Shown: piece after piece, positions 47,754 through 55,383 of the stretch
Layout: the number at the start of each line of letters is the position of its first letter
Numbering within the stretch: the first letter of the stretch is position 1
Source of the DNA: an uncultured Ruminococcus sp.
GTDB taxonomy: Bacteria > Bacillota > Clostridia > Oscillospirales > Acutalibacteraceae
Direction of reading: 5' to 3'
NCBI GenBank assembly: GCA_900543095.1
Contig: UQQD01000003.1
Location: 1-64,000, forward strand
Length of the DNA: 64,000 nucleotides
The notes under the pieces: model-generated
Databases searched by the model: none
The model's input: the letters and a program-made list of their open reading frames with translations, nothing else
What the model was told of the DNA's origin: nothing
Position numbers and translations under genes: made by a program

Positions 47754-50078
47754 ATGTGTGGAATTTGCGGATTTACCGGAAAAATAGTTGACCGTGACAA
47801 TGTAATCAAAAATATGGCCGAGGTCATTACTCACCGCGGTCCGGATTCGGACGGATTTTTTACCGACGATAATATCGCAATGGGCTTTCGCAGACTTTCA
47901 ATTATTGACCTTGACGCAGGTCATCAGCCTATCTATAACGAGGACAAGACTTTGGTTCTTACCTTTAACGGCGAGATTTATAACTACAAGGAGCTGAGAG
48001 CGGCTCTTATCAAAAAAGGACATAAATTCTATACCGATACCGACAGCGAGGTGCTTGTCCACGGCTTTGAGGAATGGCAGGAGGACCTGCTGCCGAAGCT
48101 CAGGGGTATGTTCGGCTTTGCAATATATAACACGGTTGATAAATCTATTTTTATCGCCCGTGACTTTTTCGGAATCAAGCCTATGCACTACACAATGATA
48201 GAAAACGAATTTGTGTATGCAAGCGAGATAAAGAGTATTCTCGAACACCCCAAATTTGTTAAAAAGTTTAACACAAAAGCTCTTGATACTTATCTTTCGT
48301 TCCAATATGCAGTGCCTCCCGAAACATTTTTTGAGGGCGTTTACTGTCTTATGCCGGGACATTACCTTTGGTATCGTAACGGCGAGATCGAAACCACAAG
48401 ATATTTTGAGCCTCGATTTACTCCAAACGAAGAAATGACAGAGAAAGAGGCCGTAGATGAAATTGAAAAAATATTTGAAAACTCGGTAAACGCACATAAG
48501 ATTGCCGATGTTGAGGTCGGCTGCTTTTTGTCGAGCGGCGTTGATTCAAGCTATGTTTCAACATATTTTGCAGACCAAAAAACATTTACCGTAGGTTTTG
48601 ATTTCGGTGAAAAATACAACGAGATAAGCTGGGCAAAATCACTCAGCGAGAAGATCGGCGTTGAGCATCACACACACCTTATTTCAAGCGAAGAGTTCTG
48701 GGACGCTGTTCCGACCGTTCAGTATCATATGGATCAGCCGCTTGCCGATCCGTCCTGTATTGCGCTGTATTTTGTATCGCGCCTTGCAAGTCAGTATGTA
48801 AAGGTAGTGCTTTCGGGCGAGGGTGCAGACGAGCTGTTCGGCGGCTATACCTGCTACAACGATCCGAGAGTTTTTAAGGTTTATCAGACGATTGTTCCGC
48901 ATTGCATACGCAAGGCTATCCGTGCGATTTGCAGAAAGCTCCCCGACATCAAGGGCAGAGATTACCTTATCCGTGCCTGCGATCCGCTTGAGGAAAGATA
49001 TATCGGCAATGCGTTTATGTATGATTACAAGCAAAAGCAAAAACTGCTCAAAGACCCGTCCATTGCAACGCCGCCGCAGAATTACACACGCAAATACTAC
49101 TATCGCTGCCGCAAATATGACGACGTTACCAAGATGCAGTATCTTGACATCAATATGTGGATGGTGGGCGATATTCTGTTGAAAGCGGACAGAATGAGTA
49201 TGGCAAATTCGCTCGAGCTGCGAGTTCCGTTCCTTGACAAAGAGGTGTTTAAGGTAGCTTCGTCGCTGCCGACAAGTCTGCGCTGCAATAAGCACAATAC
49301 TAAATATGCAATGCGAAAAGCGGCAGTCCGTCATATGCCCGAGGCTACCGCGGAAAAAGAAAAATTGGGCTTCCCCGTGCCGACAAGAGTATGGCTCAGG
49401 GACGAAAAATATTATAATGTTGTCAAGAAAAAGTTTAAAGGCAAAACTGCGGAAAAATTCTTTAATACAGACGCTCTTGTTGAATGGCTTGACGAACACT
49501 TCAGCGGCAAAGAGGATAACAGCCGCAGGGTTTGGACTATTTATGTGTTCTTGGTTTGGTACGACATCTATTTTGATGATGATTCAAACAAGGTAGAAAA
49601 ACCCGTAAACCACCTGGACGAGCTTAAAGCAGTTGCCGAGGCAAGACGTGAAAAGCAGATTGACGCTCCGGGCGAGGTTATTATGGCCGCCGCTCAGGCT
49701 GCCGACGAAAGCTATGAGGCACCTGCTTTTGGCAGGGAAGAAAGCCCATATCAAAACGGCGGGGTTGTTGACGCTGAATTTGTGTCGGAGGACGACGGCA
49801 GCGAGCCTGCTATTGCAGAAGACGAGTTCGAGCCGGAAAAGACAGTTGAAGAACCTAAAAAAGAAGAGTATATAAACATTTCAAATCCCGAGGATAATGA
49901 GATATATGATGCACCAAAAAAACCTGCAACCCCTCAGGAGCAGGTTCAGATGGCTATTGACGACATAGAAAAACGCTCAAAGTACCTTGATGAACCGAAC
50001 GTAATTTCTGATGAAGCCGTTGACGATATTGTGAATTCCATCAGCTTTTTCGGAGATGAAGACGAAGAAAGCACCTAA
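47754..50078 (+). CDS. asnB: Asparagine synthetase B with acidic C-terminal extension
   Basis: A 774-residue glutamine-dependent enzyme. MCGICGFTGK supplies the N-terminal nucleophile Cys2 of the glutaminase domain (1-200); the synthetase domain has the PP-loop SSGVDSSYVS (about 259-268) and VLSGEGADELFGGY (about 351-364). Typical relatives end near residue 620; here a further 150 residues are acidic and low in complexity (VSEDDGSEPAIAEDEFEPEK...FFGDEDEEST), with a helical stretch QEQVQMAIDDIEKRS. Start ATG 47754 follows AAAGGGG. The extension is probably disordered; its role is unknown. Confidence 0.93.
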   Translation: MCGICGFTGKIVDRDNVIKNMAEVITHRGPDSDGFFTDDNIAMGFRRLSIIDLDAGHQPIYNEDKTLVLTFNGEIYNYKELRAALIKKGHKFYTDTDSEVLVHGFEEWQEDLLPKLRGMFGFAIYNTVDKSIFIARDFFGIKPMHYTMIENEFVYASEIKSILEHPKFVKKFNTKALDTYLSFQYAVPPETFFEGVYCLMPGHYLWYRNGEIETTRYFEPRFTPNEEMTEKEAVDEIEKIFENSVNAHKIADVEVGCFLSSGVDSSYVSTYFADQKTFTVGFDFGEKYNEISWAKSLSEKIGVEHHTHLISSEEFWDAVPTVQYHMDQPLADPSCIALYFVSRLASQYVKVVLSGEGADELFGGYTCYNDPRVFKVYQTIVPHCIRKAIRAICRKLPDIKGRDYLIRACDPLEERYIGNAFMYDYKQKQKLLKDPSIATPPQNYTRKYYYRCRKYDDVTKMQYLDINMWMVGDILLKADRMSMANSLELRVPFLDKEVFKVASSLPTSLRCNKHNTKYAMRKAAVRHMPEATAEKEKLGFPVPTRVWLRDEKYYNVVKKKFKGKTAEKFFNTDALVEWLDEHFSGKEDNSRRVWTIYVFLVWYDIYFDDDSNKVEKPVNHLDELKAVAEARREKQIDAPGEVIMAAAQAADESYEAPAFGREESPYQNGGVVDAEFVSEDDGSEPAIAEDEFEPEKTVEEPKKEEYINISNPEDNEIYDAPKKPATPQEQVQMAIDDIEKRSKYLDEPNVISDEAVDDIVNSISFFGDEDEEST

Positions 50079-50095
50079 CAGGGCTGACTTAAAAT

Positions 50096-50977
50096 TTAAA
50101 ACACCGTTCCCTCTGTCAGAATTTTTTGCACGGTTTCGTATTCGGGCAAAAAATCCGAAATCGGCAGAGGGTTTTTGCCAAGTCCCATTTCTACGGTCAG
50201 CGCAGGCTTTTCGAGCTTGTCGATAATCCAGTCCTTAAAGCCCCCGCCCGTTGCTATGCTTTCGGGTTGGGTAACCGTGTATCCGCTGACCTCTGCAAAC
50301 CGTTGTGCAAGCACGGCGCAAAGCGGCGGTGTGTGAGTGCCAAAGTCGTAGTATATCTCACGCCCCTGACTGTGCAGAGCAACCGCACGCTCAAACTCAA
50401 TACTTTTGCAAAGGCGTACCAGCGCTTTTGTTTCAGGCTCGCTGTGCGGCATTTTTCCGCCGAATCTTGTGGGCGACGCCCCGTTGATGCCAAGGCTGAT
50501 TTCCTTTTCTCTCAGTCTGCACCAATCTGCGTCAAAGTTATGATTTATGTCAACGCCTCTTGCGTTTGCCTGCCAGATTGACGTATCATTGCAGACGCTT
50601 TCTACAAGCCCTTTGTAGCCGAGCGCCGCCGAACTGCCGTTTATGGCAATTTCGGTGCCGTCGGGATTTACGCACGGAACAATTACCGCACCACGCATTT
50701 TCAGCGCTTCGGCAAGTCTTCCGCTGTCCGACAAAACTGCGTTTGCACAATCCTCTGCAAATTTCAGCAGTGTAAGCACGGTGAGGTATTCTGTTCCGTG
50801 AAAGCCTCCGCAAAACAGCACTGCTCTTTTATTGCAGCCTATTCGGAGCACGTCTATCTCTCTTTTACAAAGACTTTCTCCTGCAAAATAATGGCTGACA
50901 AAGCCGTGTTTTTTGCAGATTTCATCAATAATTACCTTCCTTGCCGCATAGTCGGGCAAAACGTTGTAATTAATCAT
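50096..50977 (-). CDS. M14 family zinc carboxypeptidase
   Basis: A 293-residue protein. FHGTEYLTVLTLL (about 74) gives the zinc His and Glu, NPDGTEI and DINHNFDADW the substrate-binding region, ALHSQGREIYYDF the second His ligand, and LTVEMG (about 264) the catalytic Glu. This fits gamma-D-glutamyl-diaminopimelate-type cell wall peptidases. It has no signal peptide from ATG 50977, chosen because AAAGGAT precedes it, so it may recycle muropeptides in the cytoplasm. It converges with asnB. Confidence 0.85.
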   Translation of the reverse strand: MINYNVLPDYAARKVIIDEICKKHGFVSHYFAGESLCKREIDVLRIGCNKRAVLFCGGFHGTEYLTVLTLLKFAEDCANAVLSDSGRLAEALKMRGAVIVPCVNPDGTEIAINGSSAALGYKGLVESVCNDTSIWQANARGVDINHNFDADWCRLREKEISLGINGASPTRFGGKMPHSEPETKALVRLCKSIEFERAVALHSQGREIYYDFGTHTPPLCAVLAQRFAEVSGYTVTQPESIATGGGFKDWIIDKLEKPALTVEMGLGKNPLPISDFLPEYETVQKILTEGTVF

Positions 50978-51003
50978 AAAATATCCTTTCTTTGGAGGTA
51001 AAT

Positions 51004-51549
51004 ATGGATCTGACTGAAAAAACGCTGTCAAGCAAAAGTGTGTTTGACGGCAGAATTCTTCACATAACGCTTGATGAGGTTGAACTGCCGAACGGCAAAA
51101 AATCCAAGCGTGAGGTGGTCAACCACCCCGGAGGTGTTGCTGTTGCGGCACTTGACGGCGATAATAATCTGCTTTTTGTGCGGCAATTTCGCTACCCGTA
51201 TAAGGAGATTGTGCTTGAGCTTCCGGCAGGAAAGCTTGAAAAGGGTTCAACTCCGCTTGAAAACGGCAAGCGAGAACTGCTTGAAGAAACAGGTGCAGAG
51301 GGATATTCATATATTTCTCTGGGTCAGGTATATCCCTCTCCCGGCTATACCGCAGAGATAATTCATCTGTATGCGTGCAGGGTAAAAAGCGAGGGAGAAA
51401 GCAAACCCGATGACGGCGAATTTTTGAATGTTGAAAAAATCCCGCTTGACAAAGCCGTTGAAATGGTGCTCAATAATATGATACCCGACGCAAAAACCCA
51501 AATTGCGGTTCTTAAAACAGCTTTACTTCTCCAAAGTCATAAGATTTGA
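51004..51549 (+). CDS. Nudix hydrolase, ADP-ribose pyrophosphatase type
   Basis: A 181-residue enzyme. LFVRQFRYPYKEIVLELPAG leads to the Nudix box GKLEKGSTPLENGKRELLEE-TGA. The pattern with QFRYP and ELPAGK is typical of ADP-ribose pyrophosphatase (NudF/YqkG). It cleaves ADP-ribose to AMP and ribose 5-phosphate. ATG 51004 follows TTGGAGG. ribF starts 14 bases after its stop, suggesting cotranscription. The gene is divergent from the M14 gene. Confidence 0.92.
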   Translation: MDLTEKTLSSKSVFDGRILHITLDEVELPNGKKSKREVVNHPGGVAVAALDGDNNLLFVRQFRYPYKEIVLELPAGKLEKGSTPLENGKRELLEETGAEGYSYISLGQVYPSPGYTAEIIHLYACRVKSEGESKPDDGEFLNVEKIPLDKAVEMVLNNMIPDAKTQIAVLKTALLLQSHKI

Positions 51550-51562
51550 GGTACAATATTTT

Positions 51563-52525
51563 ATGCAAAATTTTTATGAGATATTACCCGAAAACAGCGT
51601 AACAGCCGTTGCTTTGGGATATTTTGACGGTGTTCATCAGGGACACCGTAATGTGCTTTTGCCTGCCGCAGCCGAAAAGCAAAAGGGATTTATTCCCGTT
51701 TGTTTTACATTTTCCGAAAGTCCCAAAAGTATTTTAAGCGGCAAAAACGGCGGAGAGCTTATGACAAAATTCGACAAGCTCAAAGTGCTTAACTCACTCG
51801 GAATCAAGAAAACCGTTTTGGCGGATTTTAAAAGTATAATGAATATGTCGGCAACGGATTTTTTTCAGGATATACTTGTAAAAAAGCTGAGGGCAAAAAA
51901 GCTCTTTTGCGGTTTTAACTACCGTTTCGGCAAAAGCGGCGAGGGAAACGCAGAACTTTTGAAGGAGCTTTGCGACAAATACGGACTTGAACTTTGTGTT
52001 GTTCCTCCGACAAAAATTGACGGACAAATAGTTTCTTCAACGCTGATAAGAAGCCTTATAAAGAGCGGAGAGATTGCAAAGGCAAACAAGATGCTTTGTT
52101 CCGACTTCGGATTTTCCGCACCTATTGAACACGGGCGCCGTCTTGGCAGAGAGCTTGGCACTCCTACCCTAAACCAACCGCTTTGTTCGGAGCTTGTTGT
52201 GCCGAAATTCGGCGTTTACTGCTCACGGGTAAGACTTGAAAACGGCAGGAGCTACTGCGGCGTTACAAACATCGGCATAAAGCCTACCGTAGGAAGTCCT
52301 GTTCCGCTTTGCGAAACATGGATGCCCGAATATTCGGGCGGTGAAATTTACGGTCAAAGCGCAGACGTTCGCCTGCTTGACTTTATCAGGGAAGAAAAAA
52401 AGTTTGAGTCGCTTGATATGCTCAAAAATACTATAATAGATAACGGCAAAACCGCACTTGAAATTTATAACCTAAGAGAAAATGTTCCCGCCTCTCGGGC
52501 ATCGGTCGTTCCCTGTAATGATTGA
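51563..52525 (+). CDS. ribF: Riboflavin kinase / FAD synthetase
   Basis: A 320-residue bifunctional enzyme. ALGYFDGVHQGHRNVL (about 17-32) is the adenylyltransferase HxGH-type site, FNYRFGKSGEGN follows, and the kinase domain has HGRRLGRELGTPTLN (about 192-206) and VTNIGIKPTVG. The frame upstream of ATG 51563 is open but GAGGTAC sits before this ATG. The last 15 or so codons (VPASRASVVPCND) come from sequence resembling the start of repeat family A, giving a non-standard tail. The catalytic domains look intact. Confidence 0.93.
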   Translation: MQNFYEILPENSVTAVALGYFDGVHQGHRNVLLPAAAEKQKGFIPVCFTFSESPKSILSGKNGGELMTKFDKLKVLNSLGIKKTVLADFKSIMNMSATDFFQDILVKKLRAKKLFCGFNYRFGKSGEGNAELLKELCDKYGLELCVVPPTKIDGQIVSSTLIRSLIKSGEIAKANKMLCSDFGFSAPIEHGRRLGRELGTPTLNQPLCSELVVPKFGVYCSRVRLENGRSYCGVTNIGIKPTVGSPVPLCETWMPEYSGGEIYGQSADVRLLDFIREEKKFESLDMLKNTIIDNGKTALEIYNLRENVPASRASVVPCND

Positions 52526-52526
52526 T

Positions 52527-52650
52527 TGCCGTTTAAAGAGCAAATATTTTTAATCGGATAAAATGTAAAGGCTGTAACCTGAGCGCATATGCTTCGTCAT
52601 CTCAGATTACAGCCTTTTATTTTTGTTTTGCTCTGCACTGAATGCGGCAG
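52527..52650. repeat. Nested palindromic element (family B, copy 3)
   Basis: AAAGGCTGTAACCTGAG (52567-52583) pairs, with one mismatch, with CTCAGATTACAGCCTTT (52601-52617); TTATTTTTG follows. The outer arms (GCCGTTTAAAGAGCAAA near 52528; TTTTGCTCTGCACTGAATGC near 52626) are imperfect. Also acts as a likely terminator between ribF and the convergent mutase gene. Confidence 0.7.
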
Positions 52651-52677
52651 TTTGTTGCTTCGTTTTAGACGGTTGTT

Positions 52678-54180
52678 TTAAATTTCAAGACCTTTTGCGG
52701 TTTTTAAAAATCCGTACAGCTTATCAAGTATCACGTCAACTCCGCCTTTGCTGTCGCTTTCAACATTCAGCGGCATAATCGGGTCGTGTACCGAGAGCCT
52801 GAGCAAAAACCAACCGTCGCCATTATCCTTGTCAAACGAAACCCGTATTCCCTCACGGTTATCGTCGGCAACATTCCAACCGTCCTGCCTTTCGGCATAA
52901 TCGGTAAGCTCAGCAATTATGCGCTCACCGCAGGACTTAAAGTCCTTTTCGGTTATTTTGTAGCGAATTTCACGGCTTTCAAGCGGCTCTTTAAGGCTTG
53001 CCGTCAGCTCGTCAAGCTCCTTGCCCTGCGCCCTGAGCTGAGCCGCCTTTATGATTATTTTTGTGCAGAGATATGCGCCGTCGTCAAGAAAATAATTTTC
53101 ACGCATTGCGGCGTGTCCCGACGTTTCAATGGCAAGCGGACAGTTTACACCCTTTGTGTTAAGCTCCAAAGCCTTGTCGATGACATTTTTATATCCTCTG
53201 CGGTAACGGTAGTGTTTTCCGCCGAGTTCGTTTTCAATAAATTCTTTAAGACCGCTTGACGTTATCGAGTCCGTAACAATCGTACCGCCGTTGTTGCCCT
53301 CAAGCGCAATAGCGGCGGCAACGGCTACAAGTCTGTTGCGGTTTATCTCGTTACCCTTCGAGTCAACGGCTCCCCCTCGGTCAACGTCCGTATCGAATAT
53401 AACGCCGAGGTCGGCGTTGCTTTCTTTTACGGCTTCGCATATCGACTCCATAGCTTCGGGGTTTTCCGGGTTGGGAACATGGTTGGGGAACATTCCGTCG
53501 GGGTCAAGAAATCTGCTTCCGTTTGTATCTGCGCCGAGGACCTTCAGAACCTTGTCCGCATAAAATCCGCCTGCGCCGTTGCCTGCATCAACAACTATCC
53601 TGAAACCTTTGAGCGGGTGTTCGTAATCGTCCGCATTTACCTCACGCTTTATCTTGTCGCAAAGTCCCTTTGCGTAGTCGGTCATATAGTCAACGTCACG
53701 CACCGTGCCGCCGTCTTTTGCGGTAGGGTGTTCGCCGCTTTGGGCGTAGGTCAGAATTTTTTCGATGTCGCTTCCTTCAAGTCCGCCCTCACGGGTGAAG
53801 AATTTCAGACCGTTGCGGTTAAACGGATGATGACTTGCGGTAATCTGCAACGCTCCGTCGCATCCCAAATCAACCGTAGTCATAAACATTGACGGGGTTG
53901 AAGCAAGTCCGCAGCGCAGCACCTCTGCTCCGCACGCCGTAAATTGAGCTACGGCAATCTCCATAATATGAGGTCCCGAAATTCGGCTGTCACGTCCGAC
54001 CGAGATTTTGAGCGATTCGGGAGCCTTGCCTACCTTTTTTGAAAGCCAAAGCACGAACCCGTCTGTCATATCGGCAAGCACCTTGTCGCTTAGGTTCACC
54101 GCTTCGCCCTCAACGCCTTCGCTTGCAACGCCTCTGATGTCCGTTCCGCTTTTAAATTGTTTATAAAAATCGTTCAGCAT
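52678..54180 (-). CDS. Phosphomannomutase / phosphoglucomutase family
   Basis: A 500-residue alpha-D-phosphohexomutase. ITASHHPFNRNGLKFF (about 112-127) carries the phosphoserine with His where Asn is common (TASHNP), DTDVDRGG (about 258-265) is the metal loop, and ETSGHAAMRENYFLDDGAY (about 350-368) the sugar-binding loop. It interconverts hexose 1- and 6-phosphates for cell surface sugars. ATG 54180; single gene. Confidence 0.9.
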   Translation of the reverse strand: MLNDFYKQFKSGTDIRGVASEGVEGEAVNLSDKVLADMTDGFVLWLSKKVGKAPESLKISVGRDSRISGPHIMEIAVAQFTACGAEVLRCGLASTPSMFMTTVDLGCDGALQITASHHPFNRNGLKFFTREGGLEGSDIEKILTYAQSGEHPTAKDGGTVRDVDYMTDYAKGLCDKIKREVNADDYEHPLKGFRIVVDAGNGAGGFYADKVLKVLGADTNGSRFLDPDGMFPNHVPNPENPEAMESICEAVKESNADLGVIFDTDVDRGGAVDSKGNEINRNRLVAVAAAIALEGNNGGTIVTDSITSSGLKEFIENELGGKHYRYRRGYKNVIDKALELNTKGVNCPLAIETSGHAAMRENYFLDDGAYLCTKIIIKAAQLRAQGKELDELTASLKEPLESREIRYKITEKDFKSCGERIIAELTDYAERQDGWNVADDNREGIRVSFDKDNGDGWFLLRLSVHDPIMPLNVESDSKGGVDVILDKLYGFLKTAKGLEI

Positions 54181-54461
54181 ATTTTACCGTCCTTTCCTCT
54201 CTGGGCATATCTGCACTTAGATTATACCGCATATACTTAAAAATCTCAATATATTAAAATTTTAACTTTGTTAAATCGGTACTTTGTTTAATGCTAAAAA
54301 GGAATTAAGTTGTGCAGTGTGACGAAAACTAACGACAAAAAAAGAATGAATGTAAATTCTAAATTAGAATTATAGGGCAAATTGCACATATTCCGTACTT
54401 ACAAATTGGTTATTGTTGACAGCAAAAAGTAATATCACACAAAATCAAAGCGGCAAAATTG

Positions 54462-54489
54462 TTGACTTTTTCAAATTTTTGGATATAAT
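54462..54489 (+). promoter_or_regulatory. Promoter of the 88-residue conserved gene
   Basis: TTGACT (54462-54467) and TATAAT (54484-54489) are separated by 16 bases. The preceding part of the gap (54181-54461) is AT-rich, includes a repeat-end fragment CTGCACTTAGATTATA near 54214, and holds no gene. Confidence 0.7.
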
Positions 54490-54490
54490 A

Positions 54491-54653
54491 ATAAGTGTCA
54501 AGTAAAAAGTCCGCTTGACTGTCGGCTGATATCAAGTCAGCACACCCGGGTTACATTTGAATATCCAAAAAGCCGATGAATAAATCATGATTTGCCAAAT
54601 GGTAAATGGCGCACGAAAACTTTATATTATAAAGAATTGAAGGAGGAAACTTT
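54491..54653 (+). promoter_or_regulatory. Structured 5' leader of the 88-residue gene
   Basis: The leader of about 160 bases has GTCAAG (54497-54502)/CTTGAC (54514-54519), a second possible pairing TTGACT/AGTCA (54515-54538), and TCGGCT (54522)/AGCCGA (near 54571). These pairings exclude each other in part, as in regulatory leaders. No known riboswitch class was recognised. Confidence 0.45.
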
Positions 54654-54920
54654 ATGACACCAATTCTTAGCTTACACAACATTGATGTAACTGCGTTCCT
54701 CGCCGTGCTGGATACCTGCGAAGGCAACGTATATTTAGTTACAAACGAAGGCGACAGACTTAATCTGCGCAGTAAACTTTCACAGCTTGTAGGTTTGACA
54801 AAGCTTATCGAAGGCGGCAAGATCGCTGAGGCAAGCATTATCTGCGAAAACAAGCAGGATGAAAGCAAGCTTTTCAGATTCAACTTCTTTGGTGAAACAG
54901 GAAACGCTAAAGTAGGCTGA
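54654..54920 (+). CDS. Conserved 88-residue protein of unknown function
   Basis: An 88-residue protein with the strongest ribosome binding site pattern (GAAGGAGG). The sequence has LSLHNIDVTAFLAVLDTCEG, VYLVTNEGDRLNLRSKLSQL and IEGGKIAEASIICENKQDES, giving a compact alpha/beta fold. I recall similar short proteins in Clostridia without a proven function. It has its own promoter, a long leader and its own terminator, so it appears to be a well expressed single gene. Confidence 0.78.
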   Translation: MTPILSLHNIDVTAFLAVLDTCEGNVYLVTNEGDRLNLRSKLSQLVGLTKLIEGGKIAEASIICENKQDESKLFRFNFFGETGNAKVG

Positions 54921-55017
54921 TGAAAGCTTAAAAAAGGTATATAGAAAAGATTTTGATAAATTCAATTAATTGACATCCACGTTTTCTTACGTTAATTTCA
55001 AAACTTCTAAATCCAGG

Positions 55018-55047
55018 AGCAGCCACTCAGACGAGTGGCTGCTTTTG
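55018..55047 (+). terminator. Terminator after the 88-residue gene
   Basis: AGCAGCCACTC (55018-55028), loop AGAC, GAGTGGCTGCT (55033-55043), TTTGGGTTTG. Perfect 11-bp stem. Confidence 0.9.
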
Positions 55048-55065
55048 GGTTTGTCGCTGCTTATT

Positions 55066-55160
55066 TTTAAATCGAAGCAAAGCTTGCGGCAGATTGCAAA
55101 CAGCGCAAAGGAGCGTTAGTTTCTCAGAATTTCAGAGGGATATTTGCACTTGGATATTAT
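55066..55160 (-). repeat. Partial minus-oriented copy of repeat family A
   Basis: On the minus strand: ATCCAAGTGCAAATATCCC, TCTGAAATTCTGAGAAACTA, ACGCTCCTTTGCGCTG and TTGCAATCTGCCGCAAGC. The GC-rich hairpin part is missing. The rest of 54921-55383 is AT-rich; a further short match TTTAAACAGGAGCAGAACTT lies at about 55318. Confidence 0.65.
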
Positions 55161-55383
55161 GGTATTTAGTTGCAAATATCTGCGTATATATTAACACAAT
55201 CCGATAAGTGTACATTGTTTTTTCAATAAATTAGTGGTAAAATTAATCAAAGTTAAAATAATTCTAATTCAGAATTAAAAAAATCCCATTAAATATTATA
55301 ATAAATTGGTATGTACATTTAAACAGGAGCAGAACTTACGACAGTAGGTTGTATATAAGTAAGAAATTTTCGGAGGTAGTGCC

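Noticed and set aside
51503..51562. Upstream start of ribF overlapping the Nudix gene
   Set aside because: The added residues do not resemble RibF and a ribosome binding site lies before ATG 51563.
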